In this document: in pieces, positions 52,190 through 62,988 of the stretch | Layout: every line of letters starts with the position of its first letter | How positions within the stretch are numbered: the first letter of the stretch is position 1 | NCBI GenBank assembly: GCA_963829505.1 | Contig: CAWHIL010000005.1 | Coordinates: forward strand, 1-64,000 | Direction of reading: 5' to 3' | DNA: 64,000 nt | Source of the DNA: Roseiarcus sp963829505 | GTDB taxonomy: Bacteria; Pseudomonadota; Alphaproteobacteria; Rhizobiales; Beijerinckiaceae | Notes under the pieces: generated by a model | The model's database searches: none | Seen by the model: only the letters and a program-made list of their open reading frames with translations | What the model was told of the DNA's origin: nothing | Translations under genes and position numbers: made by a program

Positions 52190-52564
52190 ATGACGGCTTG
52201 GACGGAAGAGGAACTCCGGAAGATCGCCGCGTCCGACGATCTCCACGTCGCGCCGTTCCGCGAGGACGGCTCGACATACGGTACGCCGACCTGGATCTGG
52301 TCCGTCGTTGCGCATGGCGCGCTCTACGCTCGCGCCTACAACGGAACGGCGTCGCGCTGGCGCAAGGCCGCCCTTCGACAGAAGGCCGGGCGGATCACCG
52401 CCGCCGGAATGACCAGGGAGGTCGCCTTCGAACCGGTCGAGGGCGTGGTCAACGACGCGATCGACGATGCGTACCGCGCCAAATACCGAGGCAGCCCGTA
52501 CCTCGACCCGATGATCGGACCTCGCGCTCGCGCCGCGACCGTGAGAATCACGCCTGACGAATAG
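52190..52564 (+). CDS. DUF2255 family protein
   Basis: A 124-residue protein with the DUF2255 pattern: WTEEELRKIAASDDLHVAPFREDGSTYGTPTWIWSVVAHGALYARAYNGTASRWRKAALRQKAGRI...VNDAIDDAYRAKYRGSPYLDPMI. The fold resembles split-barrel flavin-binding (nitroreductase F420-like) proteins, and members often accompany aldo-keto reductases. The ATG at 52190 lies eight bases after AAGGAGG; another in-frame ATG at 52184 is too close to it. Located between the broken alcohol dehydrogenase and the second aldo/keto reductase. Confidence 0.88.
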   Translation: MTAWTEEELRKIAASDDLHVAPFREDGSTYGTPTWIWSVVAHGALYARAYNGTASRWRKAALRQKAGRITAAGMTREVAFEPVEGVVNDAIDDAYRAKYRGSPYLDPMIGPRARAATVRITPDE

Positions 52565-52575
52565 GAGAACCTGTC

Positions 52576-53589
52576 ATGTCCGCGAAGCTTCCCTCACGAC
52601 GCCTCGGCAAGAGCGGCCTCGAAGTCTCGGCCATCGGCTTCGGCTGCATGGGCCTCAACTTCAGCTACGCGCGCGAACAGAGTTTCGACAGGGCGGCCGG
52701 GATCGCGCTGATCCGCGCCGCATACGAGCGCGGCGTGACGTTCTTCGACACCGCGGAGATCTACGGCCCCTACACCAACGAGGAGATCGTCGGCGAGGCG
52801 CTGGCGCCGTTCCGCGACCGGGTCGTGATCGCGACCAAGTTCGGCTTCCGCATCGATCCCCAGACCGGGAAATCGACCGGCATGGACAGTTCTCCGGCCC
52901 GCATTCGCGCTGCGGTCGAGGGATCGCTGAAGCGCCTGAAGATCGAGACGATCAATCTTCTCTATCAGCATCGGGTCGACCCGGAGACGCCGATCGAGGA
53001 GGTCGCCGGAACGGTGAAAGCGCTGATCGCCGAGGGCAAAGTCAGGCATTTCGGCCTCTCGGAGCCCGGCGCGGCGACGGTCAGAAGGGCGCACGCCGTC
53101 CAGCCGGTGACGGCGTTGCAGAACGAATATTCGCTCTGGACGCGCGGACCCGAGACCAACGGCATTCTCGCAACCTGCGAGGAACTGGGGATCGGCTTCG
53201 TCCCCTATAGCCCGCTCGGCAAGGGCTTCCTGACCGGCGCGATGGGCAAGGACACGGCGATCGCGGCGAACGATTTCCGCGCCACTCTGCCGCGCTTTAC
53301 CCCCCAAGCCATGGCCGCCAATCAGGCGCTCGTCGATCTTCTCAGGCGGATCGGCGCGCCGAAGAAGGCTACCGTGGCGCAGGTCGCGCTGGCGTGGCTT
53401 CTGGCGCAGAAGCCGTGGATCGTTCCCATCCCCGGCACCACGAAGCTCGACCGGCTCGAAGAGAACCTCGGCGCGGCCGGCGTCGAATTGACCGCCGCCG
53501 ACCTTCAGGAGATCGAGCGCGCCGCGGCCGGGATCAAGGTCGAGGGCGAACGCTATCCGCCGGCGCTGCTTGCGGCTACCGGCCGGTGA
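52576..53589 (+). CDS. Aldo/keto reductase
   Basis: A 337-residue member of the YakC/AKR13-like group. The usual start RRLGKSGLEVSAIGFGCMGLNFSY is followed by the catalytic Asp and Tyr in VTFFDTAEIYGPYTNEE (near 58), Lys in VVIATKFGF (near 88) and His in INLLYQHRVDPETPIEE (near 130). Cofactor segment: KPWIVPIPGTTKLDRLEENLGAAGVEL. It differs clearly from the reductase at 50034, so the two are not a recent duplication. It starts 11 bp after the DUF2255 gene and is the last gene of the cluster. Confidence 0.91.
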   Translation: MSAKLPSRRLGKSGLEVSAIGFGCMGLNFSYAREQSFDRAAGIALIRAAYERGVTFFDTAEIYGPYTNEEIVGEALAPFRDRVVIATKFGFRIDPQTGKSTGMDSSPARIRAAVEGSLKRLKIETINLLYQHRVDPETPIEEVAGTVKALIAEGKVRHFGLSEPGAATVRRAHAVQPVTALQNEYSLWTRGPETNGILATCEELGIGFVPYSPLGKGFLTGAMGKDTAIAANDFRATLPRFTPQAMAANQALVDLLRRIGAPKKATVAQVALAWLLAQKPWIVPIPGTTKLDRLEENLGAAGVELTAADLQEIERAAAGIKVEGERYPPALLAATGR

Positions 53590-53601
53590 AAGAGGGGGCC
53601 T

Positions 53602-54354
53602 TCACGACGCCTCGACCAGCGGGTCGGGATAGACGCCCTCGAGCACTTCCTCGAAATGGCGCCGGACGCAGTCCTGACAGGGGCAGGCTTCTTCTCTCAG
53701 CCCTTCGAGGTCGGTGACGACGATCACGCCGCGTTCGCCGCGGATCAGCCGCTTTTCCTGGAACGCCGCAACGACCCGGCTCACGTAGCTGCGGCCGACC
53801 CCGAGCGTGACGGCGAATTGCTCCTGGGTCAGCGCGATCCGGTTGTCGGACGTCCGCTCGGCCGCGGCGACGAGCCACTTCGCCGCGCGCTGCCCGACCG
53901 AATGGGTGGCGTTGCATGCGACCGCCTGGAATACCTGGGCCATGACGCAGTCCGAATAGCGGGCGAAGAGGTGGCGGATCGCGAGCGACTTGAGCTTGGC
54001 GGCCTCGAGCTGCTCGACGGCGATGCGCAGCGCCAGGCCCTCGTGGACGACGACGGCGCGCGAATAGGCGGGCAGGCGGCCCTGACTGACGACGCCGCAG
54101 ATCGCCCCCTCGCAGCCGACCAGCGCCGTTTCGACCGCGCGCCCGTCCTCGAGCACCACCCGGAAGGCGATCAGCGCCGGATCGAGCGGAAAATAGACCT
54201 TGCTGACCTCGTCGCCAGGTTCGTACAGAACTTCATCCCTCGAGAGCCGCACGGTCTGAAGGCCCGGCTTCAGAAGCGCGAGATCGGCGGCCCGCATCGC
54301 CAGCAGGAGCTTGTTCTGCGCCACGGGCGCGGTCTTCGGGAGCGGTTCGGCCAT
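53602..54354 (-). CDS. Crp/Fnr family transcriptional regulator
   Basis: A 250-residue regulator with an N-terminal cyclic-nucleotide-binding-like domain (VRLSRDEVLYEPGDEVSKVYFPLDPALIAFRVVLEDGRAVETALVGCEGAICGVV) and a C-terminal winged HTH (IALTQEQFAVTLGVGRSYVSRVVAAFQEKRLIRGERG). The Cys-rich N-terminus of true Fnr is absent, so no iron-sulphur cluster is expected; a Cys-rich tail (EEACPCQDCVRRHFEE) is unusual. Start at the ATG at 54354; an upstream in-frame TTG (54393) is possible. Convergent with the aldo/keto reductase and divergent from a histidine kinase. Confidence 0.85.
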   Translation of the reverse strand: MAEPLPKTAPVAQNKLLLAMRAADLALLKPGLQTVRLSRDEVLYEPGDEVSKVYFPLDPALIAFRVVLEDGRAVETALVGCEGAICGVVSQGRLPAYSRAVVVHEGLALRIAVEQLEAAKLKSLAIRHLFARYSDCVMAQVFQAVACNATHSVGQRAAKWLVAAAERTSDNRIALTQEQFAVTLGVGRSYVSRVVAAFQEKRLIRGERGVIVVTDLEGLREEACPCQDCVRRHFEEVLEGVYPDPLVEAS

Positions 54355-54476
54355 CGGGACAAAATTAGTGGCGATTTCCTCCGTCGGTTTCAAGACGGGA
54401 TTTGTGCACTAGTGAGCAGACGCTGCGCCCGCCCTCTGCTCAAAACCTCGATCATGGACAGGAATCGTTGAGCGCG

Positions 54477-55115
54477 ATGTCCCGAGCGCTGGATGAACCG
54501 CAGGCCGCCGACGTTGACAGCGTTCGCGAGATTTTCATGCTCGACCTCGCCCATCGGCTCAAGAACGTCTACGCGGTCGTGGGCGGCGTGCTCGATCTCG
54601 CGGGGCGGGCCGAGCCGGAGATGCGGCCCTTCGCCCATCGGATCAGGGACCGGATCGCGGCCCTCGAAGCCGCCCACGCCTATCTCATCGAACCTCCCGC
54701 GGCGCCGACCGAGCGCACCGTCCAGGGGCTGCTGCGCCTTCTGATCGCGCCGTTCGACAGCGAGCAGACGAGGACATTCGACATCCACGGCCGAGACATT
54801 CCCTTGAGCGGGCGGCTCGGGGCGACGCTTGCGCTGATCGTGCGCGAACTTGCGACCAATTCGGTCAAGTACGGCGCGCTCGGCGCCGAGGCCGGACATG
54901 TCGAGATCGCCTGCTCGGAGCATGAGGGCTGCTACGCGGTCGAGTGGCGCGAGACCGGCGGGCCGGACATCGGCGGGCCGCCCGCGCGCGAAGGTCTGGG
55001 CTCGCATCTCATCGAGCGCGCTGCGGCGGCGACGGGCCTCACGGTCGAACGCGAATGGCGGCCGGACGGCCTGACGGCGAGGATCGTCGTGCCCACGGAG
55101 CATCCGTCGCGCTAG
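54477..55115 (+). CDS. HWE/HisKA_2-type histidine kinase, without sensor domain
   Basis: A 212-residue cytosolic kinase core. The phosphoacceptor box reads MLDLAHRLKNVYAVVGGVLDLAGR (His near residue 28) with the HRLKN form of HWE/HisKA_2 kinases of alphaproteobacteria; the ATPase part has LIVRELATNSVKYGALG (N box) and REGLGSHLIERAAAATG (G box). No PAS, GAF or membrane segment precedes it. Such short kinases may sense through partners or act as phosphotransfer regulators of the general stress response. Divergent from the Crp-type gene; no response regulator is adjacent (nearest at 58319). Confidence 0.85.
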   Translation: MSRALDEPQAADVDSVREIFMLDLAHRLKNVYAVVGGVLDLAGRAEPEMRPFAHRIRDRIAALEAAHAYLIEPPAAPTERTVQGLLRLLIAPFDSEQTRTFDIHGRDIPLSGRLGATLALIVRELATNSVKYGALGAEAGHVEIACSEHEGCYAVEWRETGGPDIGGPPAREGLGSHLIERAAAATGLTVEREWRPDGLTARIVVPTEHPSR

Positions 55116-55216
55116 AGCGTTCGGCGATTCGGTCGATCGCCAAACGCTCTGCCTCCTTTGATTTTCGCACGCTCTTCGCGAAAAACCGGCATCCACTTTT
55201 TCGCCGCGCGCTCTAA
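55112..55216. repeat. Intergenic repeat, family 4
   Basis: Hairpin AGAGCGTTCGGCGATTCGGT / ATCGCCAAACGCTCT, then TTTTCGCACGCTCTTCGCGA, AAAAACCGGCATCCACTTTT, TCGCCGCGCGCTCT. Same downstream part as 7580-7682. It starts within the kinase stop codon region. Confidence 0.75.
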
Positions 55217-55305
55217 CCGCGGACGGCCGCCCGGCGTCTGTCCGTACCGCGTCTTGGCTTCTTTCCCCCGGTCAGGGTAGCCTCCCTGACCTCGGAGACG
55301 GCCTC

Positions 55306-55596
55306 ATGCTCTTCATCGCCACCTGCATCGACAAGCCGCAGAGCCTCGAGACGCGGCTCGCGAACCGGCCGGCGCATCTCGCCTTTCTCGAGGGGCTCGG
55401 AGCGAAGGTCAGGATTGGCGGGGCGATCCTCGCCGACGACCAGAAGACGCCGGTCGGGTCGGTTCTCATCTTCGAGGGCGAGAGCGAAACGGACATTCGG
55501 GCCATCCTCGCCGACGACCCCTATGCGAGGGCCGGCCTCTTCGACAGCGTCACGGTGAGGCCGTGGCGGCAGGCGGTCGGCCGGCCGCTGACTTAA
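55306..55596 (+). CDS. YciI family protein
   Basis: A 96-residue ferredoxin-like protein. It starts MLFIATCIDKPQSLETRLANRPAHLAFLEGLGAKVRIGGAILADDQKTPVGSVLIFEGESETDIRAILADDPYARAGLFDSVTVRPWRQ, the standard YciI pattern with the R(P/x)AHL His and the DDPY Asp thought to form an active site. Function is uncertain; one relative cleaves chlorophenol dehalogenation intermediates. It lies 13 bp upstream of the EVE gene, a pair often seen together in alphaproteobacteria. Confidence 0.9.
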   Translation: MLFIATCIDKPQSLETRLANRPAHLAFLEGLGAKVRIGGAILADDQKTPVGSVLIFEGESETDIRAILADDPYARAGLFDSVTVRPWRQAVGRPLT

Positions 55597-55609
55597 GGAG
55601 GGCCTTACG

Positions 55610-56023
55610 ATGGCGCACTGGCTGTTCAAGAGCGAGCCGTCGGCCTGGTCGTTCGACAAGCTCGCCGCGCTCGGAGCGGCGGGCACGGACTGGAGCGGGG
55701 TGCGCAACCATACCGCCAAGCTCAACATGCAGGCGATGAAGCTCGGCGACGAGGGGTTTTTCTACCATTCCAACGAGGGCAAGGCGATCGTCGGCGTCGT
55801 CGAGGTCTCGAAGGCGTATCGGCCGGACCCGAGCGACTCCACGGGCAAGTTCGGCATGGTCGACATCCGCGCCGTTCGCCCGCTGCCGAAACCGGTCGCG
55901 CTCGACGCGGTCAAGTCCGAGAAGCGCCTCGCCCATATGGCGCTCGTGACCAACTCGCGCCTTTCCGTCCAGCCCGTGACCGACGCCGAATGGGCGCTCG
56001 TCTGCAAGATGGGCGGCCTTTAG
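55610..56023 (+). CDS. EVE domain protein (modified-base reader fold)
   Basis: A 137-residue protein, MAHWLFKSEPSAWSFDKLAALGAAGTDWSGVRNHTAKLNMQAMKLGDEGFFYHSNEGKAIVGVVEVSKAYRPDPSD, a textbook EVE/PUA-like domain with the WxGVRNxxA pocket and the DEGFFYHS strand. EVE domains bind modified bases in DNA or RNA; stand-alone copies next to YciI are widespread and their target is not known. The ATG at 55610 follows AAGGAGG. Confidence 0.93.
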   Translation: MAHWLFKSEPSAWSFDKLAALGAAGTDWSGVRNHTAKLNMQAMKLGDEGFFYHSNEGKAIVGVVEVSKAYRPDPSDSTGKFGMVDIRAVRPLPKPVALDAVKSEKRLAHMALVTNSRLSVQPVTDAEWALVCKMGGL

Positions 56024-56192
56024 GGCCGCGACATCTCGCCGCAAGGGCCGCCCGTACCGGCCGTTTAAGACCAAAGCACGACCGGCCCCCGCTTGTCGGG
56101 GTCTGGCCCGTTGGGCATAAGCTCAAGGCAAAGCGCGAGCTTTCCCTCGTTCGCAACGTCGCGGAAGCCAAACCCCCGGGAGGATCAACCCC

Positions 56193-58142
<1,950 letters not shown>

Positions 58143-58153
58143 AGAGCCTGCCT

Positions 58154-58268
58154 TGTCCCTTCTCCCCGTTCACGGGGAGAAGGTTAGGATGAGGGGCTTG
58201 GTGATGACGCGCTTGCGGATCCCCACACCCCTCACCCCAGCCCTCTCCCCGCTGCGCGGGGCGAGGGA
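58154..58268. repeat. Intergenic palindromic repeat, family 2
   Basis: GTCCCTTCTCCCCGTTCACG, GGAGAAGGTTAGGATGAGGG, ACCCCTCACCCCAGCCC and CCCCGCTGCGCGGGGCGAGG. It begins 11 bp past the acsA stop codon and separates it from the convergent response regulator gene. Confidence 0.85.
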
Positions 58269-58318
58269 GAACAGCGGGCGTGTCTTTCGCGCGCTCGCGG
58301 GCATGACAGGCGCTGGCC

Positions 58319-58984
58319 TTACGAGGCGATCGAAAGTTCCTGGGCGGTCTCGATCTTGGTTGCGAGAATGACCGCCTGCGTGCGGCTCTCGACCCCGAGC
58401 TTCTGGAGAATCGCCGAGACGTGCGCCTTGACGGTCGCTTCCGAGACAGAGAGCTCGTAGGCGATCTGCTTGTTCAGAAGCCCCTGCGACAGCATCATCA
58501 GGACGCGGATCTGCTGCGGGGTGAGGGTAGCGAGGCGCCGCGCGAGCGCGCTCGCTTCGCGGTTCGGCTGGGCGGCTGCGTCGAAATCCGGCGGCGTCCA
58601 GCGGCCCCCGTCGAGCACCTGCGCGATGGCCTTGCGCATCGTCTCGAGCGAGCTCGATTTCGGAATGAAGCCCGAGGCGCCGAATTCGAGGCAGTGACGG
58701 ATGACGGCGCGGTCCTCGTTGCCCGAGACGACCACGACCGGCGTCGAGGGCCGCTCCGCCCGGAGGAACAGGAGACCGGAAAATCCGCGGACGCCCGGCA
58801 TGGTCAGATCGAGGAGCACGAGATCGGTCTCGGGCGAGGCCTCGAGCGCGGCGGCCATGCTGTCGAAATCGTTCGCCTCGGCGATCTCCGCTCCCGGCGC
58901 GGCGGCGAGCACGGCCTGGCGAAGCCCGCCCAGCACCAACGGGTGATCGTCGGCGATCAAGACCCGCACCGTACTTCCGTCCAT
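58319..58984 (-). CDS. NarL/LuxR-family response regulator (CrbR/ErdR-like)
   Basis: A 221-residue two-component regulator. The receiver has VRVLIADDHPLVLGGL (acidic pocket), the phosphorylated Asp in DLVLLDLTMPGVRGFSGLLFLRA (near 55), VVVVSGNED and FGASGFIPKSSS (conserved Lys). The output HTH is LTPQQIRVLMMLSQGLLNKQIAYELSVSEATVKAHVSAILQKLGVESRTQAV. This receiver pattern and the adjoining acsA suggest the CrbR/ErdR group, which turns on acs for acetate use; that is an inference. Its CrbS-type kinase is not in the window. Confidence 0.88.
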   Translation of the reverse strand: MDGSTVRVLIADDHPLVLGGLRQAVLAAAPGAEIAEANDFDSMAAALEASPETDLVLLDLTMPGVRGFSGLLFLRAERPSTPVVVVSGNEDRAVIRHCLEFGASGFIPKSSSLETMRKAIAQVLDGGRWTPPDFDAAAQPNREASALARRLATLTPQQIRVLMMLSQGLLNKQIAYELSVSEATVKAHVSAILQKLGVESRTQAVILATKIETAQELSIAS

Positions 58985-59366
58985 GCCGTCCTCCCGCGGC
59001 CGGCCATGTCATTCGCCGCGCCGGCCGGCTCCCGTCGCGACCATCGCGCAACCGAGCGTCATTGTCACGCCTTCGTCACGGGATCGAGCCCGGATGCCCG
59101 CGGCGATGCGTCTCAGGCGCCGCCCCATGCCGCGACCCATCGACCCCGACCAAAGGCAGAGGTCGGCGCGTGACGCTCCTATGGACATCCTCAAAAATCG
59201 GTGCGAAAAGCCGCGCCACAGTCCGTTGCGCTGCAACAGCCGGCGGACCGACGCCGACCCCGAGCGCGATCTTTCGCAGGCCGTCAGCCATCGCCCGACG
59301 CCGCGGACCGGAGCGCCCCGGAGGATTCGGCGTCAGGACCAAGAGAGCGATCCCCTGGGGGTTGAT
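58985..59366. other. Non-coding region before petA
   Basis: About 380 bp between the divergent response regulator and petA. No gene or dispersed repeat is seen. It must hold both promoters. No consensus -35/-10 pair stands out. Confidence 0.35.
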
Positions 59367-59894
59367 TTGACGGCCGCGACGACGCCCGAAGCCCACGATT
59401 CCACACGCCGGGACTTTCTGTTCCTCGCCACAGGCGCAGCCGCCGCCGCAGGCGTCGCCGTGCTCGCGTGGCCGTTCATCGACCAGATGAATCCGGACGC
59501 CACCACGCTCGCGATGTCTTCGACCGAAGTGGACATCGGCGCGATCGCGGAAGGACAGATCGTCACGGTGAAGTGGCGTGGCGGCCCTGTCTTCATCCGG
59601 CACCGGACGAAGAAGGAGATCGAAGAGGCGCAGGACGTGCAGCTCAGCGACCTGCGCGATCCGCAGACCGACGCCCAGCGCGTTCAGAAGCCCGAATGGC
59701 TGATCGTCGTCGGGGTCTGCACCCATCTCGGCTGCGTGCCGCTCGGTCACGAGGGCAAGTACGACGGCTGGCTCTGCCCTTGCCACGGTTCGGTGTACGA
59801 CACCTCGGGCCGCATCCGCCAGGGACCGGCGCCGCTCAACCTCGCCGTTCCGGAGTACGCGTTCCTCAGCGATGCGAAGGTGAAGATCGGTTGA
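59367..59894 (+). CDS. petA: Ubiquinol-cytochrome c reductase iron-sulphur (Rieske) subunit
   Basis: The Rieske subunit of complex III. A TTG at 59367, after GGGGG, gives a 175-residue protein with the expected N-terminus: a twin-arginine signal-anchor STRRDFLFLATGAAAAAGVAVLAWPFI. The 2Fe-2S motifs are CTHLGCVPLG (near 130) and CPCHGSVYD (near 148), with the conserved Cys and His ligands and the disulphide Cys of each. No ATG in frame gives a sensible start. First gene of petABC; the gap to petB is about 68 bp. Confidence 0.95.
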   Translation: MTAATTPEAHDSTRRDFLFLATGAAAAAGVAVLAWPFIDQMNPDATTLAMSSTEVDIGAIAEGQIVTVKWRGGPVFIRHRTKKEIEEAQDVQLSDLRDPQTDAQRVQKPEWLIVVGVCTHLGCVPLGHEGKYDGWLCPCHGSVYDTSGRIRQGPAPLNLAVPEYAFLSDAKVKIG

Positions 59895-59962
59895 GCCGAC
59901 CGCCGCCGCGCGCTTAAGACATTCTCATCCAGGCCAGCATCAGACTTTCCGAGAGCCCACCA

Positions 59963-61204
59963 ATGAGCGGTCCTTCGACCTACGTTCCCAAGAGCGCGCT
60001 GGCGCGCTGGTTCGAGGCGCGCCTGCCCATCATGGGTCTGATGCACTCCTCCTTCATTTCCTATCCGGTCCCGCGCAACCTCAACTACATGTGGACCTTT
60101 GGGGCGATCCTGTCGTTCATGCTGGTCGCCCAGATCGTCACCGGCATCATCCTCGCGATGCACTACGTGCCGTCGGCGACGGAAGCCTTCCAGTCGATCG
60201 ACCACATCATGCGGGACGTCAATTACGGCTGGCTGATCCGCTACATGCACACGAACGGCGCGTCGCTGTTCTTCCTCGCCGGCTACATCCACATGCTGCG
60301 CGGCATCTACTACGGCTCGTTCAAGCCGCCGCGCGAGGTCTTATGGATCCTCGGCGTGATCATCTATTTCCTGATGGTCGGCACCGCGTTCCTCGGCTAC
60401 GTGCTGCCGTGGGGCTCGATGAGCTTCGCCGGGGCGACCGTCATCACCAACCTCGTGACGGCGGTTCCGTTGGTGGGGACGCCCATCGCCCACTGGCTAT
60501 GGGGCGGCTACGCGGTCGGCGACCCGACGCTCAACCGCTTCTTCTCACTGCACTACCTCCTGCCGTTCGTCATCGCCGCCTTCGTGGTGCTGCACGTCTG
60601 GGCGTTGCACGTCTCCGGGCAGAACAACCCGGACGGGGTCGAAGTGAAGAACGTCGATCGCGACACCGTGGCCTTCACGCCCTACGCCACGATCAAGGAC
60701 CTGTTTGCGGTTTCGCTGTGGCTCATCCTCTACGCGTGGCTGATCTTCTTCATCCCGAACGATCTGCTCGACGCGGACAATTACAATATCGCCAACCCGC
60801 TCGTGACTCCGGCGCATGTGGTTCCCGAATGGTACCTCCTGCCGTTCTACGCGATGCTGCGCGCCATCCCGAACAAGCTCCTCGGCGTCATCGCGCTCGT
60901 CGCGGCGATCGTGGTTCTCTTCTTCCTGCCGTGGCTCGACCGCAACCCGGTCAAGTCGGCGAAGTACCGGCCGGCCTTCCGCTTCTTCTTCTGGGTGTTC
61001 GTGGCGATCTGCATCGGCCTCGGCTGGATCGGATCGCAGGAGCCGACGGACGCGCTCTCGCTGATCGCGCGTTTCCTGACGCTCGGCTATTTCGGCTTCT
61101 TCCTCGTCATCATGCCGCTCCTGAGTTTCACCGAGAAGACGAAGCCCATCCCGGTTTCGATCGCCGATGCGGTGCTGCCGAAAAAGCCGGCCGCCGCCGA
61201 GTGA
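59963..61204 (+). CDS. petB: Cytochrome b of the bc1 complex
   Basis: The quinol-oxidising and -reducing core subunit of complex III in the inner membrane. The 413 residues show eight-plus hydrophobic helices, the haem bL/bH His pairs in GASLFFLAGYIHMLRGIYYGS (near 100) and LHYLLPFVIAAFVVLHVWALHVSG (near 200), the GSMSFAGATVITNL region and the PEWYLLPFYAMLRA (PEWY) Qo motif (near 288). It is a separate gene, not fused to cytochrome c1 as in Bradyrhizobium-type fbcH. Its stop overlaps the possible GTG of petC. Confidence 0.97.
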   Translation: MSGPSTYVPKSALARWFEARLPIMGLMHSSFISYPVPRNLNYMWTFGAILSFMLVAQIVTGIILAMHYVPSATEAFQSIDHIMRDVNYGWLIRYMHTNGASLFFLAGYIHMLRGIYYGSFKPPREVLWILGVIIYFLMVGTAFLGYVLPWGSMSFAGATVITNLVTAVPLVGTPIAHWLWGGYAVGDPTLNRFFSLHYLLPFVIAAFVVLHVWALHVSGQNNPDGVEVKNVDRDTVAFTPYATIKDLFAVSLWLILYAWLIFFIPNDLLDADNYNIANPLVTPAHVVPEWYLLPFYAMLRAIPNKLLGVIALVAAIVVLFFLPWLDRNPVKSAKYRPAFRFFFWVFVAICIGLGWIGSQEPTDALSLIARFLTLGYFGFFLVIMPLLSFTEKTKPIPVSIADAVLPKKPAAAE

Positions 61205-61233
61205 ACGCGACCGATCGAGGACACCAGAAGCCC

Positions 61234-62061
61234 ATGCGCCGCTCCTTCTCCCAAGCCCTCCTTCCGGCGCTCGCCGCCTTCGCGCTCTCGGGCTCGATCG
61301 CGCTCGCCCAGAATGACGCCGAACAGCCGAAGCCGCCGCGCGAGACGTGGAGCTTCGGCGGCCTCTTCGGCACCTACGACAAGGCCCAGCTCCAGCGCGG
61401 CTTTCAGGTGTACAAGGAAGTGTGCAGCAACTGCCACGCGCTCTCAATTCCGTTCCGCACGCTGGCGCAGGCCGGCGGGCCGAACTTTACGCCGGATCAG
61501 GTCAAGGCGCTCGCCGCCACCTATCAGGTGACGAATCCCGAGCCGAACGACAAGGGCGAGATCTTCAAACGTCCGGGCCTGCCGTCCGACAATTTCCCGC
61601 GGCCCGAGGCCTATCCGAACGACCAGGCGGCCGCGGCCGCCTTCGGCAAGGCGCCGCCCGACATGAACCTGCTCGCCAAGGCGCGCAAGTACGAGCGCGG
61701 CTTTCCCTGGTTCGTCTTCGACACGATCCCGGGCCTGCAATACCAGGAGATGGGGGCGGATTACATCCATGCGATCCTGACGGGTTACACCCATTCGGAC
61801 GACCCGCAGTGGAACCTCTACTATCCGGGGCACAAGATCGCCATGCCCCAGCCGATCACCGACGGCGCGGTCGAGTACAAGGACGGCACGCCGAACACGC
61901 TGCAGAATTATTCGAAGGACATCGCAGCCTTCCTGAGCTGGGCGGCGGAGCCGAACCTCGACCAGCGCAAGAAGATCGGGCTCGGCGTGATGATCTACCT
62001 TTTCGTGCTGGCGGGCCTCATGTACTTCGTCAAGAAGCGGGTCTGGCGGGCGGTCCACTGA
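61234..62061 (+). CDS. petC: Cytochrome c1 of the bc1 complex
   Basis: Passes electrons from the Rieske protein to soluble cytochrome c. The ATG at 61234 starts a signal peptide (MRRSFSQALLPALAAFALSGSIALA-Q). The haem site is EVCSNCHALS (CxxCH, near residue 55), the sixth ligand Met lies in HKIAMPQPI (near 200) and the C-terminal anchor is LGVMIYLFVLAGLMYFVKKRVW. At 275 residues it matches stand-alone alphaproteobacterial c1. An in-frame GTG at 61201 overlaps the petB stop (GTGA) and could be the true start, giving translational coupling. Confidence 0.95.
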   Translation: MRRSFSQALLPALAAFALSGSIALAQNDAEQPKPPRETWSFGGLFGTYDKAQLQRGFQVYKEVCSNCHALSIPFRTLAQAGGPNFTPDQVKALAATYQVTNPEPNDKGEIFKRPGLPSDNFPRPEAYPNDQAAAAAFGKAPPDMNLLAKARKYERGFPWFVFDTIPGLQYQEMGADYIHAILTGYTHSDDPQWNLYYPGHKIAMPQPITDGAVEYKDGTPNTLQNYSKDIAAFLSWAAEPNLDQRKKIGLGVMIYLFVLAGLMYFVKKRVWRAVH

Positions 62062-62109
62062 TCGCCCCGCGCGCGTCTTTGCGGCGCTTGAGATCGGGGG
62101 AAGCCTGAC

Positions 62110-62988
62110 ATGACAAAGGCGATCGTCGGCGTGATCGGCGGGTCGGGGGTCTACCACCTGCCGGGTCTCGCGGGCCTGACCGAAAAGGCGGTTCAGACGC
62201 CCTGGGGCGAGCCCTCCGACGCGCTGCGCTTCGGCCGCGTCGGCTCGACAGACGTCGTCTTCCTTGCCCGGCACGGCCGCGGACACCGGTTCACGCCCTC
62301 GACGATCAACTACCGCGCCAACATCGACGCGCTCAAGCGCTCGGGCGTGACCGACATCATCGCGCTCTCGGCCTGCGGATCGTTTCACCGCGAACTCTAT
62401 CCAGGCGTGTTCGTGATGATCGACCAGTTCGAGGACCGCACCTACCGGCGCGAGAACACCTTCTTCGGAACCGGCTGCGTGGCGCATGTGTCGATGGCCC
62501 ATCCGATCGCGCCGCTCGTCCGCCGGAGGCTCGTCGCCGCGGCCGCGGCCGAGGACATCCCGCACAAGGACGAGGGGACCTACCTCTGCATGGAGGGTCC
62601 GCAGTTCTCCTCGCTCGCCGAGTCGCTCGGCTACCAGGCGCGCGGCGCAGACGTCATCGGCATGACGGGGGCGACGGAGGCCAAGCTCGCCCGCGAGGCC
62701 GAGATCTCCTATGCGACGGTCGCGATGGTGACCGACTACGACTGCTGGTACGAGGAGCACGGCGCCGTCGACGTGACCTCGATCGTCAAGGTCGTGCATG
62801 ACAACGCCGAGAAGGCGGGGCGGCTCATCGCCCGGGCGCTGAGAGACTTCCCCGCCGAGCACGAGGCGTGCCCGATAGGCTCCGACCGGTCGCTCGAGCG
62901 CGCGATCATGACGCATGCGGATGCGCGCGATCCGGAGCTCGTGCGCAAGCTCGACGCGGTCGCCGGGCGGGTGCTCGGCCGCGCCTGA
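62110..62988 (+). CDS. mtnP: S-methyl-5'-thioadenosine phosphorylase
   Basis: Splits methylthioadenosine with phosphate into adenine and methylthioribose 1-phosphate in methionine salvage. The 292 residues begin GVIGGSGVYHLPGL and show LARHGRGHRFTPSTINYRANIDAL (phosphate/ribose pocket), ALSACGSFHRELYPG, YLCMEGPQFSSLAES and GADVIGMTGATEAKLAREAEISYATVAMVTDYDCW (purine pocket). It follows petC by about 50 bp, an order conserved in Hyphomicrobiales, where apt often comes next; here apt is absent. Confidence 0.95.
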   Translation: MTKAIVGVIGGSGVYHLPGLAGLTEKAVQTPWGEPSDALRFGRVGSTDVVFLARHGRGHRFTPSTINYRANIDALKRSGVTDIIALSACGSFHRELYPGVFVMIDQFEDRTYRRENTFFGTGCVAHVSMAHPIAPLVRRRLVAAAAAEDIPHKDEGTYLCMEGPQFSSLAESLGYQARGADVIGMTGATEAKLAREAEISYATVAMVTDYDCWYEEHGAVDVTSIVKVVHDNAEKAGRLIARALRDFPAEHEACPIGSDRSLERAIMTHADARDPELVRKLDAVAGRVLGRA

